Source: Terrabacter sp. Root85
Lineage (GTDB): Bacteria > Actinomycetota > Actinomycetes > Actinomycetales > Dermatophilaceae
Assembly (NCBI RefSeq): GCF_001429185.1
Contig: NZ_LMIW01000008.1
Coordinates: 62,001-126,000, forward strand
Length of the DNA stretch: 64,000 nt
Direction of reading: 5' to 3'
In this document: positions 55,927-64,000 of the stretch, in pieces
Numbering within the stretch: the stretch's first letter is position 1
How the letters are laid out: each line of letters begins with the position of its first letter
The notes under the pieces: model-generated
The model's input: the letters and a program-made list of their open reading frames with translations, nothing else
The model's database searches: none
Told to the model about the DNA's origin: nothing
Program-made: the position numbers and the translations under genes

Positions 55927-56904
55927 GTGAACCGGGTGCCCGCGGGCCGCTCCGTCAGCGTGCGGGTGCCGGCGAGCAGCGCCAACCTCGGTCCCGGCTT
56001 CGACTCCATCGGCCTGGCCCTGGGCCTCTGGGACGACTACGTCGTCACGACGTCCGACCGCGCCGGTCTCGTCATCGAGGTCACCGGCGAGGGGGCTGCC
56101 GACGTGCCCACCGACGGGCGGCACCTCGTGCACGCCACGATGCAGCACACGTGGCGCGCCCTCGGCGCCGAGCCGCCCTCGGGGTTGCACATCGCGGCCA
56201 CCAACGGTGTCCCGCACAGCCGCGGGCTGGGTTCGTCGGCGACGGCGATCGTCGCGGGCGTGGTTGCTGCACAGGCACTTTCGTGGGGTGCCGACGAGAC
56301 CGAGTATGCCGCGTGGCCGGCTCCCGGTGCCACCGTGCCCGTCGACCTCGGCCTGGCGACGCACCTGTCGAGCGAGCTCGAGGGGCACCCCGACAACGCA
56401 TCGGCGAGCGTGCACGGCGGCCTCACGGTGAGCTGGATGCCGGACGGCAGTGGCCTCGACCGTGGCGAACGGACCGTCACGGCCCGTCTCGTCCCGCACC
56501 CCGACGTCGAGGTCGTCGTCTTCGTCCCGGAGACGCAGCTCGCGACGCGGACGGCCCGCGCCGTGCTGCCGGCCACGGTCCCGCTCGCGGCGGCTGCCGC
56601 CGGTGCCGGACGCGCCGCCCTGCTCGTGCACGCGCTGACAGCCGATCCTTCGCACCTGCACGCCGCGACCCGCGACTGGCTCCATCAGGAGGCCCGGCGC
56701 CCCTCCTATCCGGCCACGATGGAGCTCGTCGACCTCCTCCGCTCGCACGGGCACGCGGCCGTCGTGTCCGGGGCAGGTCCGAGCGTCCTCGTCCTCACGA
56801 CGACCGAGGCCGCGGGCGACGTGCAGTCCGGGCACCTCGCCGAGCGGTGGGAGCGGCTCACGCCCAGGGTGCCGGCCCACGGCGCCACGGTGCACGCTCG
56901 CTGA
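55927..56904 (+). CDS. thrB: Homoserine kinase
   Basis: A 325-residue GHMP kinase phosphorylating homoserine for ThrC. The N-terminal VRVPASSANLGPGFDSIGLALGLWD, the ATP loop PHSRGLGSSATAIVAG (motif 2) and the late VVSGAGPSVLVLT (motif 3) are all intact. It is cytosolic. GTG 55927 is four bases after the thrC stop, so it is co-transcribed. The usual feedback by threonine cannot be seen in sequence. The rho gene follows after a 230-base leader. Confidence 0.96.
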   Translation: MNRVPAGRSVSVRVPASSANLGPGFDSIGLALGLWDDYVVTTSDRAGLVIEVTGEGAADVPTDGRHLVHATMQHTWRALGAEPPSGLHIAATNGVPHSRGLGSSATAIVAGVVAAQALSWGADETEYAAWPAPGATVPVDLGLATHLSSELEGHPDNASASVHGGLTVSWMPDGSGLDRGERTVTARLVPHPDVEVVVFVPETQLATRTARAVLPATVPLAAAAAGAGRAALLVHALTADPSHLHAATRDWLHQEARRPSYPATMELVDLLRSHGHAAVVSGAGPSVLVLTTTEAAGDVQSGHLAERWERLTPRVPAHGATVHAR

Positions 56905-57134
56905 GGCGCGACATTCGTGACCTCCCTCACCCGTGCGAGGGTCCCTGGGTGGTATCCTGAGCCCGCACCACTCGCCGCGACACCGCAGGCCGGTGCATCA
57001 CCCCCACACTGAGGCGAAATCCTTTGCCTCTGGGCGCGTTCTGCGCCGAAGTGGATCTCAGACGGCCAGGTCACCTGGTCCAAGTCCGGCCCGCTGGAAT
57101 GTCCCGGGCCGCAAACGAGGGGGAAGGATCCTTC
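56905..57134 (+). promoter_or_regulatory. rho promoter and long leader
   Basis: TATCCT at 56953-56958 is a probable -10 box, giving a leader of about 170 bases before GTG 57135. The leader holds GAGGC...GCCTC (about 57011-57030) and GGCGC-GTTCT-GCGCC (about 57034-57048). rho genes are often autoregulated through their leader; here that is only inferred from the leader's length. Confidence 0.5.
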
Positions 57135-59318
57135 GTGTCAGAAACAACCACCCGTCCGCTCTCTGGCCTGTCGGCCATGAAGCTGGACGAGCTCAAGGGC
57201 GTCGCGTCGTCGATGGGCATCACCGGCACGACGAAGATGCGCAAGAGCGACCTCGTCGAGGCGATCAAGGCGCGCCAGTCGGGCGGCTCGTCCGCTCCGG
57301 CTGCATCGACGCCCTCAACGGCGTCGACGGCATCGACGGGCTCCGACGCCGCGGCCCCCACCGAGGCCACCACCGAGGCCGCCCCAGCCCGCGCGTCGCG
57401 CCGGGTCAGCCGCCCGGCGGGCTCGGCCACGACGGCCGAGTCCTCCACCGAGTCCTCCACCACGACCTCCACCACGACCTCCACCGAGTCGGCCGGCCAG
57501 GCGCCCGCCGAGGATCGCGCCCAGGGCCGTGACGAGGCCCCGACCGGGGACCGTGCCCCGCGTGCCGAGCGGGGTGCCCGCGGCTCCCGTGAGAACCGTG
57601 CGGCGCGTGCCGACGCCCAGGACTCCACCTCGTCCGAGCGGTCCGACGCCGGCGACCACCAGGCGTCCGAGGGTGACGATCACGAGGGTCGTCAGCGCGA
57701 CCGGGGTCGCGGACCGCAGTCCGACCGCGGTCAGCAGGGCGACCGTCAGCAGGCCGGCCGTGGCGACCGCGCGGACCGTCAGCAGGGCGGCCAGCAGTCC
57801 GACCGCCAGCAGTCCGACCGCCAGCAGTCGCGTCAGCAGGGCGACCGCCAGCAGGGCGACCGTCAGCACGACCGCGGCCAGCAGTCCGACCGCCAGCAGA
57901 CGCGTCAGCAGGACCGCCAGGACCGTCAGCAGGACCGCCAGCAGCCCGACCGTCAGCAGCCCGACCGTCAGCAGGACCGTCAGGACCGTCAGCAGGGCGA
58001 CGTGAACGACCAGAGCCGTGGTCAGCAGTCGCCGTACGACGACGAGGGTGGCAGCCGTCGCAGCCGCAACCGTCAGCGCAGCCGGGACCGCAAGCGCGGT
58101 CGCGGCCGTGAGGGTGGGCAGGACTGGAACGACGCCGACCTGCAGGTCGGCGACGACGACGTGCTCGTCCCTGTCGGCGGCATCCTCGACGTCCTCGACA
58201 ACTACGCCTTCGTCCGCACGTCCGGCTACCTCGCCGGTCCGAACGACGTCTACGTACCGCTCGGCATGGTCAAGAAGAACGGCTTGCGCAAGGGCGACGC
58301 GGTCACCGGTGCCGTCAAGGCGCTGCGCGACGGCGAGCAGCCCTCGGGCAACGTCGGACGCCAGAAGTTCAATGCGCTCGTCCGCCTCGACACGGTCAAC
58401 GGCCAGACGCCGGAGGAGGCCGCCAAGCGCGTCGACTTCGGCAAGCTGACCCCGCTCTACCCGCAGCAGCGACTGCGCCTCGAGACCGAGCCCAACGTGC
58501 TGACGACGCGGATCATCGATCTCGTCGCGCCGATCGGCAAGGGCCAGCGCGGCCTCATCGTCGCCCCGGCCAAGGCCGGCAAGACGATGATCATGCAGAC
58601 CCTTGCCAACGCGATCACGACGAACAACCCGGAGTGCCACCTCATGGTCGTCCTCGTCGACGAGCGCCCCGAGGAGGTCACCGACATGCAGCGCGCCGTC
58701 AAGGGCGAGGTCATCTCCTCGACCTTCGACCGGCCGGCCGAGGACCACACGACGGTCGCCGAGCTCGCCATCGAACGGGCCAAGCGCCTCGTCGAGCTCG
58801 GGCACGACGTCGTCGTGCTCCTCGACTCGATCACCAAGCTGGGTCGCGCCTACAACCTCGCAGCTCCGGCGAGCGGCCGGATCCTCTCCGGTGGTGTCGA
58901 CTCGGCTGCGCTCTACCCGCCGAAGAAGTTCTTCGGCGCCGCGCGCAACATCGAGAACGGCGGCTCGCTCACCATCCTGGCGACGGCCCTCGTCGAGACC
59001 GGCTCGAAGATGGACGAGGTGATCTTCGAGGAGTTCAAGGGCACCGGCAACATGGAGCTGCGCCTGAGCCGCGACCTGGCCAACCGCCGGATCTTCCCGG
59101 CCGTCGACATCAACAGCTCGGGCACACGCCGCGAGGAGATCCTCCTCGCGAGCGAGGAGCTGAAGATCATGTGGAAGCTGCGCCGGGTCCTCGGCGGCCT
59201 CGACGCGCAGCAGGCCATCGAGCTGCTCATCGATCGCCTCAAGAAGACCCGGACGAACTACGAGTTCCTCACCCAGGTCCAGCAGACGAGCGGCTCCAAG
59301 CTCGACGACGAGTCCTGA
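57135..59318 (+). CDS. rho: Transcription termination factor Rho with long Gln/Arg/Asp-rich insert
   Basis: A 727-residue Rho hexamer subunit, far longer than the ~420-residue E. coli form. The N-terminal helix bundle MKLDELKGVASSMGITGTTKMRKSDLVEAIKARQ precedes a ~240-residue insert. The first part is Ser/Thr/Ala-rich; the second (about 190-295) is QSDRQQ/QGDRQQ-type repeats. Then comes the OSB RNA-binding domain (GILDVLDNYAFVRTSGYLAGPNDVYV) and the ATPase with APAKAGKTMIMQ (P-loop) and VLLDSITKLGRAYN. The insert is typical of actinobacteria and binds RNA or promotes condensation. GTG 57135 follows GGAAGG. Confidence 0.96.
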   Translation: MSETTTRPLSGLSAMKLDELKGVASSMGITGTTKMRKSDLVEAIKARQSGGSSAPAASTPSTASTASTGSDAAAPTEATTEAAPARASRRVSRPAGSATTAESSTESSTTTSTTTSTESAGQAPAEDRAQGRDEAPTGDRAPRAERGARGSRENRAARADAQDSTSSERSDAGDHQASEGDDHEGRQRDRGRGPQSDRGQQGDRQQAGRGDRADRQQGGQQSDRQQSDRQQSRQQGDRQQGDRQHDRGQQSDRQQTRQQDRQDRQQDRQQPDRQQPDRQQDRQDRQQGDVNDQSRGQQSPYDDEGGSRRSRNRQRSRDRKRGRGREGGQDWNDADLQVGDDDVLVPVGGILDVLDNYAFVRTSGYLAGPNDVYVPLGMVKKNGLRKGDAVTGAVKALRDGEQPSGNVGRQKFNALVRLDTVNGQTPEEAAKRVDFGKLTPLYPQQRLRLETEPNVLTTRIIDLVAPIGKGQRGLIVAPAKAGKTMIMQTLANAITTNNPECHLMVVLVDERPEEVTDMQRAVKGEVISSTFDRPAEDHTTVAELAIERAKRLVELGHDVVVLLDSITKLGRAYNLAAPASGRILSGGVDSAALYPPKKFFGAARNIENGGSLTILATALVETGSKMDEVIFEEFKGTGNMELRLSRDLANRRIFPAVDINSSGTRREEILLASEELKIMWKLRRVLGGLDAQQAIELLIDRLKKTRTNYEFLTQVQQTSGSKLDDES
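57715..58000 (+). repeat. CAG/GAC-rich tandem repeat region in rho
   Basis: About 285 bases built from imperfect units such as CGTCAGCAGGGCGACC and CGCCAGCAGTCCGACC, encoding QGDR, QSDR, QPDR and QDRQ units. The units are in register with the reading frame and vary in order, as in slippage-prone low-complexity coding DNA. Confidence 0.85.
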
Positions 59319-59331
59319 CCGACGACAGATC

Positions 59332-59363
59332 GGGGACGGTGCCACATCGGCGCCGTCCCCTTT
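59332..59363 (+). terminator. Terminator after rho
   Basis: An 11-bp stem with one wobble, GGGGACGGTGC (59332-59342) with GCGCCGTCCCC (59350-59360), is followed by TTT. It resembles a classical intrinsic terminator more than any other hairpin in the window. Confidence 0.8.
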
Positions 59364-59397
59364 CGGCGTTTCATGGGCTATTCGGGTCAAATGTTCC

Positions 59398-59403
59398 TAA
59401 AAT
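59398..59403 (+). promoter_or_regulatory. -10 box of the receiver-HEAT-GT2-kinase operon
   Basis: TAAAAT, the closest match to TATAAT here, lies 34 bases before ATG 59437 in an AT-rich pocket (59365-59405). No convincing -35 box is seen, so a non-housekeeping sigma factor or an activator is possible. Confidence 0.5.
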
Positions 59404-59436
59404 GGACGCATCACCCCGAACCCACCATGGAGAACC

Positions 59437-59838
59437 ATGTCTGCGCCTGCCGGCGACCCCGATGCCAGCCCCGTCCGTGTCCTCGTGGCCGATGACGACG
59501 CTGACATCCGAGACCTCGTCGAGTTCAAGCTGACCCAGGCGGGGTATGCCGTCGAGGCCGTCCCCGACGGCATCAGCGCCTGGGAGGCGTTCGCGGCCAA
59601 CCCGCCGCAGCTGGCGGTGCTCGACGTCATGATGCCCGGCCTGTCCGGCATCGACGTCCTCCGCAAGATCCGCGAGAGCGAGTTCTCCACGGTCCCGGTG
59701 CTGCTGCTCAGCGCCAAGTCGCGCGACTCCGACGTCGACACCGGTTTCGCGGTCGGCGCCGACGACTACGTCATCAAGCCGTTCAGCCCGCGTGAGCTGC
59801 TCCATCGCGTCAACGGCATGCTCGCCCGGGCCCGATGA
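59437..59838 (+). CDS. Stand-alone receiver-domain response regulator
   Basis: A 133-residue protein consisting of one receiver domain. It has acidic D19-D21 in VADDDAD, phospho-acceptor D63 in LAVLDVMMPGLSG, S92 in LLLSAKS in place of the usual Thr, and K114 in YVIKPFSPREL. No output domain is present, so it should act by protein contact, like CheY or Spo0F. GGAGA lies about six bases before ATG 59437. It is the first gene of an operon with a HEAT protein, a GT2 enzyme and a sensor kinase, which is its likely phosphodonor. Confidence 0.93.
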   Translation: MSAPAGDPDASPVRVLVADDDADIRDLVEFKLTQAGYAVEAVPDGISAWEAFAANPPQLAVLDVMMPGLSGIDVLRKIRESEFSTVPVLLLSAKSRDSDVDTGFAVGADDYVIKPFSPRELLHRVNGMLARAR

Positions 59839-59851
59839 GGGGGAGGGCGTC

Positions 59852-60910
59852 GTGATCATCGGGGCGGCGCTGCTCGTCGGAGCCACGGTCGTCATCCTCG
59901 GCGCGTGCGTGCTGCTCATCCTCGCCGTCGTCGCGGTCCGCGCGCGACGACACAGCCGCACCCAGCGCGACGAGATGCTGCTCTCGCCGCTCCGGCCGCC
60001 CCTCATCACGGTGGCCTCGGGTGAGGACGACGACGGCGCGGCCGCAGAGCAGCTGACGTGGGCGACCGGCGTCTCTCGCACCGTCCTCGACCGCAACATC
60101 GTCGAGATGCTGACGAAGATCCGCGGTGTCCCCGCCGAGCAGCTCGTCCACGTCCTCGAGGTCCACGGCGCCGTCGACGCGGCGGTCGCGCAGATGTCGA
60201 GCCGCTCCACCGTCAAGCGCGCGCGGGCAGCCCAGCTGCTGGGCCTGGCCCGCGCCGGGCACACGGTCCCGCTGCTCGTCGAGGCCCTCGGCGACGAGGC
60301 GGTCGAGGTGCGCAACAGCGCCGCCTACGCGCTCGGGCTCATCGGCGACCCCGCGGCCGCCGGCCCGGTGCTCGCGGCGATCGGCGCACCCGAGCGCGGG
60401 CTGCCTGCGGCCACGGCGGCCGAGGCCCTGCAGTCGATGGGTGTCGGCATCTCGGAGGTGCTGCGCGACGGGATGGCCGACCCCAACGCCCGCACCCGCA
60501 TGGTCGCCGCCCACCTCAGTGGCGAACGCAGCTTCACCCGTGGGCTCCCGGAGCTGCGCGGACTGCTCGACGCCGACCCTGACCTGACGGTCCGCGAGAC
60601 GAGCGCCTCGGCCATCGGCCGCCTCGGCCGGAGTGAGGACGTCGGCATCCTCGTGCGGCACACGGTGCCCTCCGAGCCACTGGCCCTGCGCCGGGCCTGC
60701 GTGATCGCCCTGGGTGACCTCGGTGAGGCGGAGGCGATCCCCGCGCTCGCCGTCCTGCTCGACGACTCGGACCCGCGCCTGGCCGAGCTCGCGGCGACGG
60801 CCCTGCTGTCGATGGGTCCCGACGGTCGCGACGCCCTCGCGGGCCACGAGAACGACCCCGCCGTGCGCTCCGCGCGACTGCTGGCCAGCCTGCAGAAGGC
60901 GTCTGCATGA
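59852..60910 (+). CDS. Membrane-anchored HEAT/PBS-lyase repeat protein
   Basis: A 352-residue protein. The N-terminal membrane helix (VIIGAALLVGATVVILGACVLLILAVVAV) is followed by a basic stretch and then a helical solenoid of about seven HEAT-like units, for example ARAAQLLGLARAGHTVPLLVEALGDEAVEVRNSAAYALGLIGDPAAAGPVLAAIG and LRRACVIALGDLGEAEAIPALAVLLDDSDPRLAELAATALLSMG. Such repeats bind partner proteins. The solenoid is predicted on the cytoplasmic side, where it could join the receiver protein to the glycosyltransferase (inference). GTG 59852 has GGGGGAGGG ahead. The stop overlaps the GT2 start by four bases. Confidence 0.88.
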   Translation: MIIGAALLVGATVVILGACVLLILAVVAVRARRHSRTQRDEMLLSPLRPPLITVASGEDDDGAAAEQLTWATGVSRTVLDRNIVEMLTKIRGVPAEQLVHVLEVHGAVDAAVAQMSSRSTVKRARAAQLLGLARAGHTVPLLVEALGDEAVEVRNSAAYALGLIGDPAAAGPVLAAIGAPERGLPAATAAEALQSMGVGISEVLRDGMADPNARTRMVAAHLSGERSFTRGLPELRGLLDADPDLTVRETSASAIGRLGRSEDVGILVRHTVPSEPLALRRACVIALGDLGEAEAIPALAVLLDDSDPRLAELAATALLSMGPDGRDALAGHENDPAVRSARLLASLQKASA

Positions 60911-62355
60911 GCTGGGACGGCTTCGTCGAGGGGCTGCGGTCCTTCGTCCTGTGGAGCATGGACGTCACGGCGGTGCCGATCATCATCTACTTCATCCTCA
61001 TCAACACCTCGCTGCTCGTCCTCATCGTGCTGGCCTACCTCGAGTTCCGAGCCCAGCAGCGTCGTCGGTCGACGGCGGTCACCTGGCAGGGAGCGGGCCT
61101 GGCCCCCGGGGTGTCGTTGCTCGTCCCGGCCTACAACGAGGAGGCCGGCATCGTCATGGCGGTCAAGTCGTTCCTCACACTGCGCTACCCGCGGCACGAG
61201 GTCGTCGTCGTCGACGACGGCAGCAGCGACGAGACCTTCGCCCGCCTCGAGGAGGCCTTCGACCTCGTCCAGGTCCCGCGCGAGCTGCCGCACGAGATCC
61301 CGATCCGGGCCAAGGTGCTCGGCATCTTCGTCCCGCGCGACGGCCGCACCCGCCTCGTCGTCGTCCGCAAGGAGAACTCCGGCCGCTCGGAGGCGATCAA
61401 CGTCGCCATCAACGCCGCGAGCGAGCCGCTCGTCGCCATGATCGACGGGGACTCCATCCTCGAGCCCGACGGCCTGCTCCACGTCACCCGTCCCTTCGCC
61501 GACGACCCGACGCGCATGGTCGCGACCGGCGGCGCCATCCGCCCGGTCAACGGCAGCCGCGTCGTGTCGGGCCGCATCGTCCGCGTCGAGATGCCGCAGA
61601 CGTGGATCCCGCGCATCCAGCTCGTCGAGTACCTCCGGGCCTTCCTCCTCGGCCGCACCGGGTGGTCGCGCCTCGGCGGGCTCATCCTCATCAGCGGGGC
61701 CTTCGGTCTCTTCCGGCGCGACGTCGTCGTCGAGGTCGGTGGTCTCGACCCGGACAGCATCGGCGAGGACTTCGAGCTCGTCATGCGCATCCACAAGCGG
61801 CTGCGCGACGAGGGCCGCGACTATTCCATCGAGTTCGTGCCCGAGCCGGTCTCCTGGACCGAGGTCCCCGTCACCGCCAAGGTGCTGCGCAACCAGCGCC
61901 GCCGGTGGCACCGCGGTCTCTGGGAGACGCTCTGGGCCTACCGCTCGATGCTGTTCCGCCCGAAGTACGGCCGCATCGGCTGGCTCGCCCTGCCCTACTA
62001 CTGGCTCTTCGAGCTGTTCGCACCGCTGCTCGAGCTCTTCGGGATCATCATCGTGCCGCTCGCGCTGGCGCTCGGCATCGTCAACGTGCCCTTCGCGATC
62101 CTCTTCCTCGTGCTGGCCTACGGGTATGCCGTGCTCGTCACCCTGTCCGCGATGGTCGTCGACGAGTGGGCCTTCCACAAGCACGACCGGTGGCGTGCCA
62201 TCTGGCAGACCATCGCGGCGTCGGTCCTCGAGAACATCGGCTACCGCCAGGCCACCGTGTGGTGGCGCCTCGAGGGGTGGTGGTCGAGCCTGCGCGGGAA
62301 GAAGCACGTCTGGGGAGTCATGACCCGCACGGGCTTCGACGAGGACCCCGCGTGA
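60907..62355 (+). CDS. Membrane-bound family 2 glycosyltransferase (poly-beta-glycan synthase-like)
   Basis: A 482-residue processive-type GT2 enzyme. TM1 is near residues 22-46. The catalytic domain has V-D103-D104-GSSD, the D180-G-D182 metal site, G286-E-D-F with the general base, and Q330-R-R-R-W334 matching QxxRW. All four hallmarks of cellulose/chitin/PNAG/hyaluronan-type synthases are present. Three further hydrophobic segments (about 358-430) form the exit channel. It would build a beta-linked polysaccharide at the membrane from a UDP-sugar; which sugar is unknown. ATG 60907 overlaps the HEAT gene (ATGA), and the kinase gene overlaps its end (GTGA). Confidence 0.93.
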   Translation: MSWDGFVEGLRSFVLWSMDVTAVPIIIYFILINTSLLVLIVLAYLEFRAQQRRRSTAVTWQGAGLAPGVSLLVPAYNEEAGIVMAVKSFLTLRYPRHEVVVVDDGSSDETFARLEEAFDLVQVPRELPHEIPIRAKVLGIFVPRDGRTRLVVVRKENSGRSEAINVAINAASEPLVAMIDGDSILEPDGLLHVTRPFADDPTRMVATGGAIRPVNGSRVVSGRIVRVEMPQTWIPRIQLVEYLRAFLLGRTGWSRLGGLILISGAFGLFRRDVVVEVGGLDPDSIGEDFELVMRIHKRLRDEGRDYSIEFVPEPVSWTEVPVTAKVLRNQRRRWHRGLWETLWAYRSMLFRPKYGRIGWLALPYYWLFELFAPLLELFGIIIVPLALALGIVNVPFAILFLVLAYGYAVLVTLSAMVVDEWAFHKHDRWRAIWQTIAASVLENIGYRQATVWWRLEGWWSSLRGKKHVWGVMTRTGFDEDPA

Positions 62356-64000
62356 CGGGCGGGCTGCCGGTCGTCTCGAGGCGCTCCGTCGGCAGCCAGA
62401 TCCGGCTGCTCATCGGCATCCTCGTCATCCTCGTGCCGATCGGAGCCATCATCTCGGTGGCCACGATCCACTCGCAGGGAGCCTCGGTGCGGGCCTTGAC
62501 GCTCGCGCTCGGGCCGGCCCGCGAGGCCAACAGCGCCGTGCTGCTCGACATGACCCGCGCGGAGGGGGCCTGGCGAGAGAAGGTCGTCGGTGCCCCGGCC
62601 CCCCTCGACCCGCTCTCGTTGCGCCCCCGGGTCGAGAAGGAGCTGGCCGTCGTCGAGGCGGGCACGCAGCACGAGGAGCTCGCAGCCGACGACCGGGCCA
62701 GCTTCGCACCGCTCGTCGCGGCGCAGCGCACCGCCGTGGAGGGCTGGTTCACCGCCGCCGAGGCCTCGCTCGAGAACGTCCCCAGCGGACCTCCGGACGA
62801 GGCCCCGACGGGACCCCCCTCCAGCACGCCCGGCACCCCCGAGCCGGGGAGCACCGGCACCGCACCGACCACGCCCGAGGCGCGGCAGCGCACCCGGGTC
62901 GAGACGGCCTACGCCGCGTTCCTGTCGGCCAACGGCTCGCTGGAGGAGGCCATCCGCTCCCAGCGCGACGCCGCGCGCGTCGAGTCCCGCGAGGCGACCG
63001 GCATCACGTCCGGCGTCATCATCGCCGTCGCGGCGGTCGTCGTGCTCGTGCTCATCGCGGCCGGCTTCGGGATGGACCGCGCGGTCGGCCTCCCGCTCGC
63101 TCGCCTGCGTGAGGTCGTGCGCCGGCAGGCCGAGGAGGACGTCATCGCGATGGCCAACCAGGAGGAGGGCGCGCTCGAGGTCCGCATGCTCGCGCGCGAC
63201 TTCAACGACCTGACCCGCGCCAACGCCCGCCTCGTCGACCAGCAGGCCGCGGTGCTCGAGATGCAGGAGCTCGTCCTCGACGTCGGCCGGGGCGCCCGGT
63301 CGGCCGTCGACGTCCACGAGGCACTGCAGCGGGTCACGACCAAGCTCGGCGCCGGCCTGGGCGCCGACCGCGTGCTGCTCTACACCCTCGGCGAGGACGG
63401 CCAGACGATCGAGGACCGCCTCCAGTGGCACACCGACGACCTGCCCGACCTGCCGCCGCTCCCACGCTCGCTCGCCCAGCAGGTCGGTGCCGTCAACGAC
63501 GAGCTCCGCCGCGACGTCGGCTTCTTCGACCTCGGTGACCTCCTCGCCCACCAGGCGTACGACGACGAGCGTGCCCGCGCCTTCCACCGGGCCACCGGGG
63601 CCCGGTCCCTGCTCATGCTCCCGGTCGGGACGGGCGGCCGGGGCCTGGGCATCCTCTCGGTGATGATGGTGAGCGCGCCGCGCCGCTGGCACCGCCACGA
63701 GATCCAGGCCGCGCAGCAGTGTGCGGCCATCGCCGCCCAGTCGATCGTCGCGCTGCGCCTGTCACAGATGCAGGACGAGCAGGTGCGACGCCTCACCGAG
63801 CTCGACCGCCAGAAGACCGACTTCATGGCGACCGTCAGCCACGAGCTGCGCACCCCGCTGACCTCGATCAGCGGCTACCTCGAGCTGCTCGTCGACGGCG
63901 ACTTCGGCGACGTCTCCGACGGCCAGCACGTCGCCCTCGACATCATCGGACGCAACGCGACGCGGCTGCGCGGGCTCATCGAGGACCTTCTCGTCCTCAA
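62352..64000 (+). CDS. Sensor histidine kinase with HAMP and GAF domains (3' end outside window)
   Basis: A frame open from GTG 62352 to the last base, at least 549 codons. TM1 is near residues 17-36 (IRLLIGILVILVPIGAIISV). An extracytoplasmic sensor region to about 215 contains a Pro/Thr-rich part, and TM2 near 218-240 leads to HAMP (PLARLREVVRRQAEEDVIAMANQEEGALEVRM). A GAF domain (about 315-465, LDVGRGARSAVDVHEALQRVTTKLGAGLGADRVLLY) precedes the phospho-acceptor motif ATVSHELRTPLTS with H497. The ATPase domain is cut off. The start overlaps the GT2 stop by four bases (GTGA), so all four genes form one operon. The receiver protein at 59437 is the likely partner. Confidence 0.92.
   Translation, partial: MTGGLPVVSRRSVGSQIRLLIGILVILVPIGAIISVATIHSQGASVRALTLALGPAREANSAVLLDMTRAEGAWREKVVGAPAPLDPLSLRPRVEKELAVVEAGTQHEELAADDRASFAPLVAAQRTAVEGWFTAAEASLENVPSGPPDEAPTGPPSSTPGTPEPGSTGTAPTTPEARQRTRVETAYAAFLSANGSLEEAIRSQRDAARVESREATGITSGVIIAVAAVVVLVLIAAGFGMDRAVGLPLARLREVVRRQAEEDVIAMANQEEGALEVRMLARDFNDLTRANARLVDQQAAVLEMQELVLDVGRGARSAVDVHEALQRVTTKLGAGLGADRVLLYTLGEDGQTIEDRLQWHTDDLPDLPPLPRSLAQQVGAVNDELRRDVGFFDLGDLLAHQAYDDERARAFHRATGARSLLMLPVGTGGRGLGILSVMMVSAPRRWHRHEIQAAQQCAAIAAQSIVALRLSQMQDEQVRRLTELDRQKTDFMATVSHELRTPLTSISGYLELLVDGDFGDVSDGQHVALDIIGRNATRLRGLIEDLLVL

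Noticed and set aside
57715-58000. Regular repeats suggestive of a CRISPR array
   Set aside because: Units are adjacent, in reading frame and lack unique spacers; they are coding repeats in rho.
57315-59390. A leftward frame opposite rho rich in LLTV repeats
   Set aside because: It mirrors the Gln/Arg/Asp repeats of rho and has no RBS or domain.

Overview
The window is a gene-dense piece of a very GC-rich (roughly 70% or more) actinobacterial chromosome. The gene content (MtrAB-LpqB, WhiB1, PdtaS, BldC, fused Kgd, the ~1,700-residue NAD-glutamate dehydrogenase, long-form HPF) fits Actinomycetota. The overall style suggests Micrococcales near Intrasporangiaceae/Dermatophilaceae; that family assignment is inference. 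No rRNA, insertion sequence, integrase, phage gene or CRISPR array was found. There is one tRNA, tRNA-Arg(CCG).

Layout. 1-14.8 kb: the conserved block ahcY / mtrA-mtrB-lpqB / comF / hpf / LuxR-type regulator / YcaQ-type glycosylase / secA, in the same order as in mycobacteria. Lineage-specific insertions are a GT-C-like membrane protein and a small lipoprotein near the start. 14.8-19.9 kb: a DUF6459 protein and a LysM membrane protein, a divergent small protein, BldC, and a SAF-domain / CpaE-like pair. 19.9-27.9 kb: accessory metabolism, comprising a membrane protein with a cupredoxin-like lipoprotein, a WS/DGAT acyltransferase, a Nudix-APH fusion, a TetR regulator with an alpha/beta hydrolase, a GDSL esterase and a DUF4870 protein. 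28-36.5 kb: proline/glutamate catabolism (pruA, giant NAD-GDH) around a DUF2505 gene and two small coiled-coil genes. 36.7-38.5 kb: pdtaS and whiB1, convergent. 38.9-46.5 kb: small membrane protein, SGNH hydrolase, a 58-residue DUF6104-like gene, kgd and an ABC transporter. 46.6-50.9 kb: two CNNM/CBS proteins, a DNA-binding-like hypothetical and a methyltransferase. 50.9-59.4 kb: tRNA-Arg, a DALR-only ArgRS-like protein, then lysA-hom-thrC-thrB-rho. 59.4 kb to the end: an apparently single operon of a receiver protein, a HEAT-repeat membrane protein, a family 2 glycosyltransferase and a sensor kinase that runs off the window.

Working together: the envelope is the main theme (MtrAB-LpqB, SecA, LysM protein, GT2 operon, CNNM proteins). 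Central nitrogen/carbon flow is the second: proline to glutamate by PruA, glutamate to 2-oxoglutarate by GDH, 2-oxoglutarate onward by Kgd, and aspartate-family amino acids by LysA/Hom/ThrC/ThrB.

The strongest candidates for something undescribed are: (1) the octamer GTATGCCG, about 22 copies over both strands, including inverted pairs between genes; (2) the receiver-HEAT-GT2-kinase operon; (3) a near-identical 20-bp operator-like site both in the tetR promoter and just inside the neighbouring hydrolase frame; (4) a histone-H1-like Lys/Ala tail on NAD-GDH; and (5) an ArgRS-like protein without a catalytic core beside tRNA-Arg. Many start codons also sit 6-7 bases behind a TANNNT box, as expected for leaderless mRNAs.
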